This document shows, piece after piece, positions 1-6,258 of a DNA stretch of 6,868 bases. The position numbers were made by a program, and so were the translations under genes. This DNA is from an uncultured Bacteroidales bacterium (GTDB lineage: Bacteria; Bacteroidota; Bacteroidia; Bacteroidales; UBA3824). The notes beneath the pieces were generated by a model. The model made no database searches. It was not told the DNA's origin and saw only the letters and a program-made list of their open reading frames with translations. The stretch's first letter is position 1; every line of letters begins with the position of its first letter. The stretch is from contig CALFIU010000172.1 in NCBI GenBank assembly GCA_937877455.1, positions 1-6,868 of the forward strand, written 5' to 3'.

Positions 1-1345
1 CCGAAGCCTCTTTGATGACGGTGTAATTATTTAGCGCATAGATAAATGCGAGATATACAGCAGATGCGAGAGCTGCTTCGTTGTTGTAATTTCTATGAGA
101 AGTAACGTGTATGTGGCTCTCATCGAGGGCTTTGGCAACGGCATCGGCATTGCCTTCGAGAAGTTGGTTCCACGCCTCACGTGAGTCTTTGATTATCTGG
201 TCGGTTACGGAGTAGTCGGGCAGGTCTTCAACGGCGTTATACCACTCTTTGCGCACCTCAAAATTTGGTATACGGCAAGTCTCTTTCACGTTGTCGTAGA
301 CCAAATAACCAAGGTGAATGAGGTATGTGAACACGTCGTCTTTGTTGTTGAAGTCGGTCATAGTGTTCATGTAGCGCGTTACGTTCACCTCAACACTTTC
401 GCCAGCGAGCATCTTGATAACATCGTCTTTTATGCCTTTGAAGTTGGCTTCTAATCGCTTGGTAATCACTGTATAACTAGATGTCTTACCCCAATAATTG
501 CCAAATTTTCCCTTCAGCATACACTTCACCACCGACTCTGGATTGTAAATAACATATCCATTCTGTCCGTAGCCGTCGTACTCTTTTTTGCAACGCAGAT
601 GGTCGATGCCATACTTTTCACAAAGTGGGATGACCTCTTCTTCAGTAAAACCCACATATTCAGCAAGTTCATAAGCGTCGAGAATAGTGTATTCTTCAAA
701 GTTGTTGAGCTTACTCTGCACTCTATCTCGCACAACTGGCAGAATGCCAGTGATATACGCAAGGGCAATGGCGGGGCGTAGGGTGTTACTCTTGAAAAGT
801 CCGTTGAGAAACTTCAAATAATCAGCAAATAGGTCTGTTCCAAATGTATCGCGAACGAGGCAATCGTATTCATCAAGAATAATTACAAAACGCTCATTTG
901 TAGCTGTATAGACATCTTGAATACAATTGGCAATGGTCGCATTAGGCGTAAATTTTACTTGTGGAAACTGTTCGTGAAATTCAGTGCGCACTCTATCCGT
1001 CAACAACTCAAGCATGTGTGCTCCTTGGGGTGCATTCTGATACTCACTCGCAATATCTATCTTTATGAAATTGAGTTTGTTGAGATACTCCTCAAAGTTT
1101 TCAGCTTTTGAAATCTTCAAATCTTTGAACAATTCGCGCGAATCGCAGCCTTTTGAGTAATAAGCGCAGAGCATATTTGTGGCTATTGTCTTCCCGAAAC
1201 GGCGTGGACGAGAGACACAAACGTATTTATTCGCCTCATCAATAAATTTATTCAATTCACTGATTAACATTGTTTTATCAATGTATATTCTTGCTGCTAA
1301 GGTCTCTTTGAAACCAATGTTGCTCGGATTGAGATATATGCCCAT
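1..1345 (-). CDS. AAA-ATPase-like protein of the DUF1703 / PD-(D/E)XK family (C-terminus cut by window edge)
   Basis: I translated this frame by hand: it starts with ATG at 1345 and stays open to position 1, giving 448 visible residues. The start is supported by the family-typical opening MGIYLNPSN followed by IYIDKT near residue 21. A P-loop-like RPRRFGKT lies at 46-53, without the leading Gly of a classical Walker A, as is usual in this family. A Walker B-like FVIILDEYD lies at 153-161. Further family landmarks are YITGILPV (197-204), YNPESV (267-272) and HRNYNNEAALA (417-427). The last introduces the PD-(D/E)XK nuclease domain (PF08011 type), whose D and ExK residues would lie beyond the left edge. 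Full members are, from memory, about 520-600 residues, so roughly 100 are missing. The family is common and multi-copy in Bacteroidota and Firmicutes; its cellular role is not established. It has its own likely promoter and a 370-bp separation from the upstream operon, so it is probably an independent unit. Family assignment is confident; function is not. Confidence 0.9.
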   Translation of the reverse strand, partial: MGIYLNPSNIGFKETLAARIYIDKTMLISELNKFIDEANKYVCVSRPRRFGKTIATNMLCAYYSKGCDSRELFKDLKISKAENFEEYLNKLNFIKIDIASEYQNAPQGAHMLELLTDRVRTEFHEQFPQVKFTPNATIANCIQDVYTATNERFVIILDEYDCLVRDTFGTDLFADYLKFLNGLFKSNTLRPAIALAYITGILPVVRDRVQSKLNNFEEYTILDAYELAEYVGFTEEEVIPLCEKYGIDHLRCKKEYDGYGQNGYVIYNPESVVKCMLKGKFGNYWGKTSSYTVITKRLEANFKGIKDDVIKMLAGESVEVNVTRYMNTMTDFNNKDDVFTYLIHLGYLVYDNVKETCRIPNFEVRKEWYNAVEDLPDYSVTDQIIKDSREAWNQLLEGNADAVAKALDESHIHVTSHRNYNNEAALASAVYLAFIYALNNYTVIKEAS

Positions 1346-1369
1346 TGTCTTAATCGATGTTTGATTGCC

Positions 1370-1377
1370 CAAAGATA
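1370..1377 (-). promoter_or_regulatory. Bacteroides-type -7 promoter element for the AAA-ATPase-like gene
   Basis: Read on the minus strand, this octamer is TATCTTTG, a full match to the Bacteroidota -7 consensus TAnnTTTG. It ends 24 nt before the ATG at 1345, which would give a short leader. No clean TTTG -33 element sits at the usual 19-21 nt spacing; a TTTG does occur nearby but much too close. The call therefore rests on the -7 match and its position only. Confidence 0.45.
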
Positions 1378-1715
1378 AGAAAACAAACTATTTTGCCATA
1401 CATCCTAAAAAGTAATTGACAATGAAAACTTTATAAATGGCGATACAATGCACGTTGGCAAAGGGCTGTGAGGCTTTATCCCTTGAAGAAGCATTGAATA
1501 ACGGTATATCATTTATTTTCTATGGGATTTTCCAATATTCTACCCCAACAGAACATAGATACCCTATTTTTTTTTAGTTGACTTTTAAAAATTGTTTCAT
1601 TGCCTTCAGAAGCAAAACTTCTCCTTTTATCATTGTACTTATTAATATATTTTAAGTTTCAATTTTTACCGCACTCTTTTTTTTTAATTTCTCATTCCAT
1701 TATTGCAATAAATTA
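1378..1715. other. AT-rich intergenic spacer with no convincing gene
   Basis: Together with the promoter element this spacer separates the operon end from the AAA-ATPase-like gene. It is AT-rich and contains two runs of nine T (1567-1575 and 1677-1685), a 12-bp palindrome TTATTGCAATAA (1700-1711) and a weak five-bp hairpin near 1607-1621. The only plus-strand reading frame of note is a 46-codon ORF at 1437-1577. It ends in the first T run, has no recognisable motif and is not called. I see no tRNA, riboswitch or mobile-element ends. Confidence 0.6.
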
Positions 1716-1749
1716 GAAAGAGACACACCATGATTCGGTGTGTCCTTTC
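1716..1749 (-). terminator. Rho-independent-type terminator at the end of the operon
   Basis: A perfect 8-bp stem (gacacacc at 1722-1729 with ggtgtgtc at 1737-1744) closes a 7-nt loop. It extends by five more pairs (gaaag 1716-1720 with ctttc 1745-1749) if A1721 is bulged. On the minus strand the hairpin begins 4 nt after the TGA of the calcium ATPase gene and is followed by a moderately T-rich stretch (CTAATTTATT). Its position directly behind the last gene and its stability make it the likely end of the five-gene transcript. The T tract is imperfect. Confidence 0.75.
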
Positions 1750-1753
1750 GTAA

Positions 1754-4570
1754 TCATTTCAAATTTTTTAATCTTCGTTTTATTCTATCAATTTCTCCTA
1801 CCCAAAGCACCATTGAAGTTGCGCATATTATTACAATCCAATCTTTTAAACAAATGTGTGTTACATTGAACATTTGTCCTCCAATTTCGACTATTACTAT
1901 TTGACCTATAAATATTATAATAGCAATCATTATAAAACCTTTACACTCATTAAATCGAGCAAATGCTGATTCACCAGTCATAAAGGCTTTGGCATTGAAC
2001 ATATTCCAGAACTGAAGCATTACGAAAATTGTAAAAAACAAACTCAATTCATACGTACTTAAACCATCGTAGCAACCATAAGTGGGCGAGAATAGATCTA
2101 TAACAGATGTAATATTTGCATGTTGCATAATTATGAGTACGCCAAGTAATAGCAACGTAAAGAATCCTCCGACACCAAAAATGTTCCATGCCATAGATTT
2201 GCTAATTATGGAGTCATTAACATTGCGTGGTTTTTCGTTCATTACGGTTTGTGAAGGTGGCAACGAAGCCAAAGCAATTGCAGCGAAGGTGTCCATAATC
2301 AGGTTTACCCAAAGCATTTGCGTTACAGTTAATGGCGATTCGGTACCAATGAACGCACCAATGAGCACTATAAGACAAGCGGCAACATTTATGGTCATTT
2401 GGAACATAATAAACCTTTGAATGTTCTTGTAGAGCGAACGCCCCCACATTACTGCGTTCTCAATAGTATGGAATGAATTGTCTTGAATGGTCATATCGCT
2501 GGCTTCTTTGGCAACGGCTGTACCATCACCCATCGACAAGCCCACATCGGCAACATTGAGTGCTGGCGCGTCGTTGGTGCCATCGCCAGTGACGGCAACA
2601 ACCAAATCCTGATTTTTCAGCATTTTCACAAGCCTTTCTTTGTCATTAGGACGGGCACGAGACAGAATCTTTAACTCTTGAACACGGGTTGACAATTCCT
2701 CGTCGCTCATTGCAGCGAACGCTGTGCCAGTAAGTATGTTGCTGTCAGTATCACTATCTGTCCATAAACCAATTTGACGACCTATTTCTTTGGCAGTCCC
2801 AGGTGTGTCGCCAGTAACTATCTTTACTTGAATGCCAGCGTTAATACAACTTTGAATTGCGGCGGGTACATCATTACGCACAGGGTCGGAAATTGCAAAC
2901 ACACCAACAAATTGCAAATTGTTGATATTTAATTTTCCTCCGCGCAACTCAAAATCAGCATCGCTCAACTCTAAATATGCCATACTCAACGTGCGCATAG
3001 CCTTGTTTTGGCAATCGAGCAACACATTCTCGTATGCCTCTTTATCGGAAGCGGAAAGGTCGGACATACCCATTAAGATTTCGGGGGCGCCTTTTACATA
3101 AAGCACCTTTTTGCCCAACACTTTCGACATAACAACAGTAGCCATATACTTGTTCTCAGTTGAAAATGGCAAGCGGTCGATAATTTGCACATCTTCGCGA
3201 ATAGGCAGATAATTGGTGCCGTTGGTGTGCAGCCACAACAACAATGCGCCCTCTGTCGGGTTGCCAATAGCCTTGATTGATTTCGGGTCGGCAAAATCAA
3301 GATTGGCCGTAGTGTTTACAGCAATCATTTCTGCAACTAATTCAGGCTTGGTATCGGCAAGTTTTGTTTCGGACACTTGCATTTGATTTTGTGTCAGCGT
3401 TCCGGTTTTATCGGTACAAATTACCGAGGTTGCGCCCATTGTTTCGCAAGCGTGCATTGTGCGAGGCAAAGTGTTCTCTTTCATTAGTTTGCGCATACTG
3501 AACGCGAGGCTCAACGTCACACTCATTGGCAACCCTTCGGGTACTGCCACAACAATCAGCGTTACGGCAATCATCACTGTATTGAGAATATATGTGGTGA
3601 AATCGAGCCACTCAAATTCATGATTACCGATGAAAAAATATGTTGCGATTCGACCTATGAGTATCAGAGCCGCAAGTACATAACTTGTTTTAGTGATTAG
3701 GTCGGCTAAAGAGTCGAGTTTTTCGCTTAATGGAGTTGGGTCGCCCTCATTAACTTGTGCGGCCTCAAACACTTTCCCACATTCTGTAGCATCGCCTACA
3801 TTGAAAACTTTTGCTATACAATACCCTTCAATAACAGTTGTGCCTTTCATTATGTGGTTTGAAGGATATGTCGCATCCTTGTCGAACTGACTTTCGTCTG
3901 TTGTTTTGTCGGCTTGCGGTTCTCCAGTAAGTGACGATTCGTTCATTATTAGGTTAAGCGATTCGAGCAATTCACAATCGGCAGGAATTTCCTCACCTGC
4001 CTCAAGAATCACAATATCGCCCACAACAATATCCTTGCGCGGAATCTGGCACACATTGTTGTTACGGATAACTTTCACAAGAGTGTCATCGTTGACTTCA
4101 TTCAGGCTATGGAAAGTTTTCTCGTTACTGCGTTCGAGGAAGAATGCCACGCCTGTAGCCAGCAATAGAGCGACAATAATGCCTATCGGCTCAAAAAATG
4201 TCGAAAAAGTAACACCCTCTACGCATTCGTATTCATAAATGTTTATACCCATTGACAAGATGAAGGCTGTGATTAGGATTTTGAACAACGGGTCGCCAAA
4301 ACCTCCAAAAAATCCTACGATGATAATGAGTATTGTAGAACATAAAACAACAGCAGGAATTGTCCAAGAAACTAAGCCAATACTTGCCATAAGTATAGAC
4401 GCTATAAACAAAACGCTCATGCAAATTGCAATCCAATGGGTACACGCCTCTTTGAGAGTGTCCCATAGTGTTTCTTTTTCAGGTGGTGTTAAGATGTTCA
4501 CTCCATACTTTTTTCGGCTTTCGAGCACCTCAGCATCGGTCAATCCTGTGTAATGATGTGTTGTTTTCAT
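1754..4570 (-). CDS. P-type Ca2+-ATPase, P2B / PMCA type, with an extra N-terminal membrane hairpin
   Basis: A 938-residue inner-membrane pump predicted to export Ca2+ from the cytoplasm at the cost of ATP. Visible landmarks: actuator TGE at 215-217; PEGLP in M4 at 344-348; phosphorylated Asp387 in DKTGTLT; nucleotide-domain KGAPE at 493-497; TGDTPGTA at 586-593; hinge TGDGTNDAPA at 661-670. In M6, WVNLIMD gives Asn756 and Asp760. M5 has Asn728 within FQMTINVAA and lacks the extra acidic residue of SERCA-type pumps. M5-M6 read very like eukaryotic PMCA, indicating a single Ca2+ site (Glu345, Asn756, Asp760). There is no C-terminal calmodulin-binding tail; the chain ends in a short basic stretch. 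Oddly, four hydrophobic segments precede the actuator domain (about 47-66, 68-87, 96-111, 126-145) where two are expected. The FGDPLFKIL anchor at 91-99 marks the normal M1, so residues 43-90 look inserted and the total is about 12 helices. The gene starts 18 nt after the protease stop and is followed at once by a terminator, making it last in the operon. Substrate is inferred from family motifs. Confidence 0.95.
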   Translation of the reverse strand: MKTTHHYTGLTDAEVLESRKKYGVNILTPPEKETLWDTLKEACTHWIAICMSVLFIASILMASIGLVSWTIPAVVLCSTILIIIVGFFGGFGDPLFKILITAFILSMGINIYEYECVEGVTFSTFFEPIGIIVALLLATGVAFFLERSNEKTFHSLNEVNDDTLVKVIRNNNVCQIPRKDIVVGDIVILEAGEEIPADCELLESLNLIMNESSLTGEPQADKTTDESQFDKDATYPSNHIMKGTTVIEGYCIAKVFNVGDATECGKVFEAAQVNEGDPTPLSEKLDSLADLITKTSYVLAALILIGRIATYFFIGNHEFEWLDFTTYILNTVMIAVTLIVVAVPEGLPMSVTLSLAFSMRKLMKENTLPRTMHACETMGATSVICTDKTGTLTQNQMQVSETKLADTKPELVAEMIAVNTTANLDFADPKSIKAIGNPTEGALLLWLHTNGTNYLPIREDVQIIDRLPFSTENKYMATVVMSKVLGKKVLYVKGAPEILMGMSDLSASDKEAYENVLLDCQNKAMRTLSMAYLELSDADFELRGGKLNINNLQFVGVFAISDPVRNDVPAAIQSCINAGIQVKIVTGDTPGTAKEIGRQIGLWTDSDTDSNILTGTAFAAMSDEELSTRVQELKILSRARPNDKERLVKMLKNQDLVVAVTGDGTNDAPALNVADVGLSMGDGTAVAKEASDMTIQDNSFHTIENAVMWGRSLYKNIQRFIMFQMTINVAACLIVLIGAFIGTESPLTVTQMLWVNLIMDTFAAIALASLPPSQTVMNEKPRNVNDSIISKSMAWNIFGVGGFFTLLLLGVLIIMQHANITSVIDLFSPTYGCYDGLSTYELSLFFTIFVMLQFWNMFNAKAFMTGESAFARFNECKGFIMIAIIIFIGQIVIVEIGGQMFNVTHICLKDWIVIICATSMVLWVGEIDRIKRRLKNLK

Positions 4571-4588
4571 AGTATAAATAGTTATAAT

Positions 4589-5638
4589 TCAATTTCTTAA
4601 TTTTGATTGATAATTAACACCTGTTTTTAAATATGTCATTAATAGCACAACGCCTATGAACGAAATCATCAGCCCGAAAAAAGTGCCTAACGCATCGTAT
4701 AAGCCGTGCAGAACCATAGGCACAGCAATTGCAAGGAAATAGAGTGATTTCCTGTATTTCGGGTATAGTAAAGCAAAGGCTGAAAAATAACCCGCAATGC
4801 CGCACCAAATGGCGTGTAGGAAAGGCAGGCTTGTGAGCCGTGCAATGTTGTAGAAAAACGATGTTGTATAGTCCAAATTGGCATTAATCCCCATTTGGTA
4901 TTCCACACCTTCAAACACGCCGAATGCGATGCCTGATATAAGTCCGTAAAAGACAAGTGTTTGAGGAATCAGAGGCTCTTTAGCTTGTGCCGATACTAAC
5001 CAAAGTGGTACGGCTTTGGTCAATTCTTCTGTCAAGCCAACTGCAAAAACGAAGAACACTATTCTCAATAAAAAACCTGCATTTTCATTATTGATATGAT
5101 AGAATGGATTGATGTTGTTGATACCTAATCCGAAAATCACAAACACAGCGATTTGTGTCAAAAAGAAAATCAGCAAAGTGGTCTTCAGTTTGACTTGTGA
5201 TGTGCTGAAGAAATAGTAAAAGAATAGTCCCCAAATAACGGAAAAATAGAGCGATACCAAATAGAACACTGCAAACGGGAACACTTCTGCGGCAAGACCG
5301 ACAACACCAATGGCAAGCAATCCCAGTGGCACTAACCCGACAAGAGCGAGCAATAGCAAGCGTTTGTCGCTAATCCACGTTTTATGTTGAAACGTGCTTT
5401 GCGGAAGTATCAGTTCACGACCAATATCTTTGATTTGGTCCAATAATGCTCCTTTGTGCGGAATCCTGACCCTTACATTCTGTTGCCTAAGAAAATACTT
5501 TACCGTCTGAATATCGTCCGGTTTAGTATCGGAAACCGCTTTATCGTGAAGCAACAATTGACCAGCCTCAACATATTGCCGAAGCACATCCAATGAATAA
5601 GGACCGTATTGCTGACCGTTGCGGATTATATAGTACAT
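4589..5638 (-). CDS. GYF_2 (DUF4339) domain fused to a PrsW-family intramembrane protease
   Basis: I place the start at ATG 5638, giving 349 residues (MYYIIRNGQQYGPYS...). The frame is open to an ATG at 5692, but that start would overlap the preceding gene by 52 nt and add 18 residues before the domain; 5638 lies 2 nt after the preceding stop. Residues 2-50 match the GYF_2 pattern (Tyr-Tyr, NGQQ.GPYS, G.L). After a linker, about eight membrane segments follow (near 93-117, 120-144, 153-172, 188-205, 228-246, 271-292, 299-317, 319-337). PrsW signatures are present: EELTK at 204-208, FGVFEGVEY at 239-247, LHAIW with His275, and LHGLYD with His311. PrsW of Bacillus subtilis is a membrane protease that starts site-1 cleavage of the anti-sigma factor RsiW, and the Glu/His residues are considered catalytic. 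Activity here is inferred from motif retention; the substrate is unknown. No anti-sigma gene is in the window. The small membrane proteins encoded just upstream are possible partners or substrates, which is speculation. Confidence 0.88.
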   Translation of the reverse strand: MYYIIRNGQQYGPYSLDVLRQYVEAGQLLLHDKAVSDTKPDDIQTVKYFLRQQNVRVRIPHKGALLDQIKDIGRELILPQSTFQHKTWISDKRLLLLALVGLVPLGLLAIGVVGLAAEVFPFAVFYLVSLYFSVIWGLFFYYFFSTSQVKLKTTLLIFFLTQIAVFVIFGLGINNINPFYHINNENAGFLLRIVFFVFAVGLTEELTKAVPLWLVSAQAKEPLIPQTLVFYGLISGIAFGVFEGVEYQMGINANLDYTTSFFYNIARLTSLPFLHAIWCGIAGYFSAFALLYPKYRKSLYFLAIAVPMVLHGLYDALGTFFGLMISFIGVVLLMTYLKTGVNYQSKLRN

Positions 5639-5640
5639 TG

Positions 5641-6111
5641 TCAATATAGCATTAACCCAACAACTATTAACAAAACGTATATACCAAAGCACGCTATCAG
5701 TAGTATCCCGTTTATCTTACAGAATAGTCGCAATTGCATCAATCCATCGTTCAATGATTTTGGTGATTTTTCAATTGCAAATCTTTTCAAGGCTTTGGCA
5801 GAACGTATTACACATAGGTTTAAAAGGAAACAGCCTATAATAACCAACAAGGCTACAAGCATTGCTGTTTTATATCCTTTTATTTTTTCCAAAAACAAGC
5901 AGCCAAATAGCAGCAGCGTTAAAATGATAAAATATATGGCAATGCATAGGCCTATAAACCTCATCCAATTTGACAGATTATTGATTCCCTGTAAATTGAA
6001 CACATCAGTCCAATCGTTGTTTTCCACATTGTTTTGATTTAATGATGCCGAAGCTGCATCGCTTTCATATTGTTTATCAATACTTTTCGTTTTTATTAAG
6101 TTTATCGCCAT
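5641..6111 (-). CDS. Small three-helix membrane protein, possibly DUF5362-like
   Basis: A 156-residue protein. The first 47 residues are polar, Asn/Ser-rich and probably cytoplasmic or disordered. Three hydrophobic helices follow, at about 51-74, 82-104 and 133-155. Between helices 2 and 3 lies an amphipathic stretch (SAKALKRFAIEKSPKSLNDGLMQLRLF, about 104-130, key residues A..ALK and LN.GL..L). It resembles the A...AL..L...LK..GI pattern of DUF5362-type Bacteroidota membrane proteins, but I am recalling that family without a search. No catalytic motif is visible. It starts 20 nt after the stop of the 40-residue gene and ends 2 nt before the protease start, which argues for co-transcription and possible translational coupling with the protease. 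An AAAAGG purine run lies about 10 nt before its ATG. Real gene: confident. Family: tentative. Function: unknown. Confidence 0.8.
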   Translation of the reverse strand: MAINLIKTKSIDKQYESDAASASLNQNNVENNDWTDVFNLQGINNLSNWMRFIGLCIAIYFIILTLLLFGCLFLEKIKGYKTAMLVALLVIIGCFLLNLCVIRSAKALKRFAIEKSPKSLNDGLMQLRLFCKINGILLIACFGIYVLLIVVGLMLY

Positions 6112-6131
6112 AATTAAAATACCTTTTTACT

Positions 6132-6254
6132 TCATTTTAATTGCCATATAATTAAACCTATTGCTATCAAAAGCAAAGGGATACCTTTTTTGGCAGAAAC
6201 TTCTGTTGAAAACAGAAGCAAAAACGGCAACGCAAATAACATTCTAACTCTCAT
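6132..6254 (-). CDS. 40-residue micro-protein with signal-peptide-like and transmembrane segments
   Basis: This short frame starts with ATG at 6254 and stops with TGA at 6132-6134. The product begins MRVRMLFALPFLLLF, continues STEVSAKKG, and ends in a second hydrophobic run (IPLLLIAIGLIIWQLK). The N-terminus has a basic n-region, a hydrophobic core and an Ala-x-Ala-like VSA near residue 20, so it could be a cleaved signal peptide that leaves a 20-residue membrane anchor. Alternatively it is a two-helix membrane hairpin with a charged KK turn. The evidence that it is real is its layout: it begins 4 nt after the kinase-like gene's stop, ends 20 nt before the next start, fills an otherwise empty gap on the operon strand, and has amino-acid order that makes sense. 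It is below usual annotation length. Function unknown; it may be a regulatory or assembly subunit for a neighbouring membrane protein. An 8-bp hairpin lies within it. Confidence 0.65.
   Translation of the reverse strand: MRVRMLFALPFLLLFSTEVSAKKGIPLLLIAIGLIIWQLK
6200..6218. repeat. Perfect 8-bp inverted repeat (hairpin) inside the micro-protein gene
   Basis: cttctgtt (6200-6207) and aacagaag (6211-6218) are exact reverse complements around a 3-nt loop. On neither strand does a T run follow directly, so this is not a standard terminator. It falls between the kinase-like gene and the membrane genes of the operon. It could be an RNA structure affecting translation or processing, or simply the result of coding LFSTEVS. 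Confidence 0.5.
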
Positions 6255-6258
6255 ATTT

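Noticed and set aside
526..768. Minus-strand 80-codon frame and several plus-strand frames within the first 1.4 kb
   Set aside because: They lie inside the AAA-ATPase-like gene in other frames; the full 448-codon frame carries the family motifs.
1411..1440. TTGACA and TATAAA hexamers on the plus strand resembling a sigma-70 promoter
   Set aside because: Spacing is only about 10 nt, no gene follows on that strand, and Bacteroidota use a different promoter consensus.
1437..1577. Plus-strand 46-codon ORF starting ATG GCG in the intergenic spacer
   Set aside because: It has no recognisable motif, no promoter match, ends in a T run and lies opposite to every other gene; length is within chance for this region.
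1700..1711. 12-bp perfect palindrome TTATTGCAATAA, possible operator
   Set aside because: A six-base half-site palindrome is expected about once or twice by chance in a window of this size, more so in AT-rich DNA, and it is over 350 bp from the nearest start codon.
2082..4553. Plus- and minus-strand frames of 60-112 codons inside the calcium ATPase gene
   Set aside because: Shadows of the 938-codon frame; none has a coherent domain or its own signals.
5609..6037. Plus-strand 142-codon frame
   Set aside because: It is antisense to the 156-residue membrane protein and the start of the protease gene; the hydrophobic pattern and operon spacing favour the minus strand.
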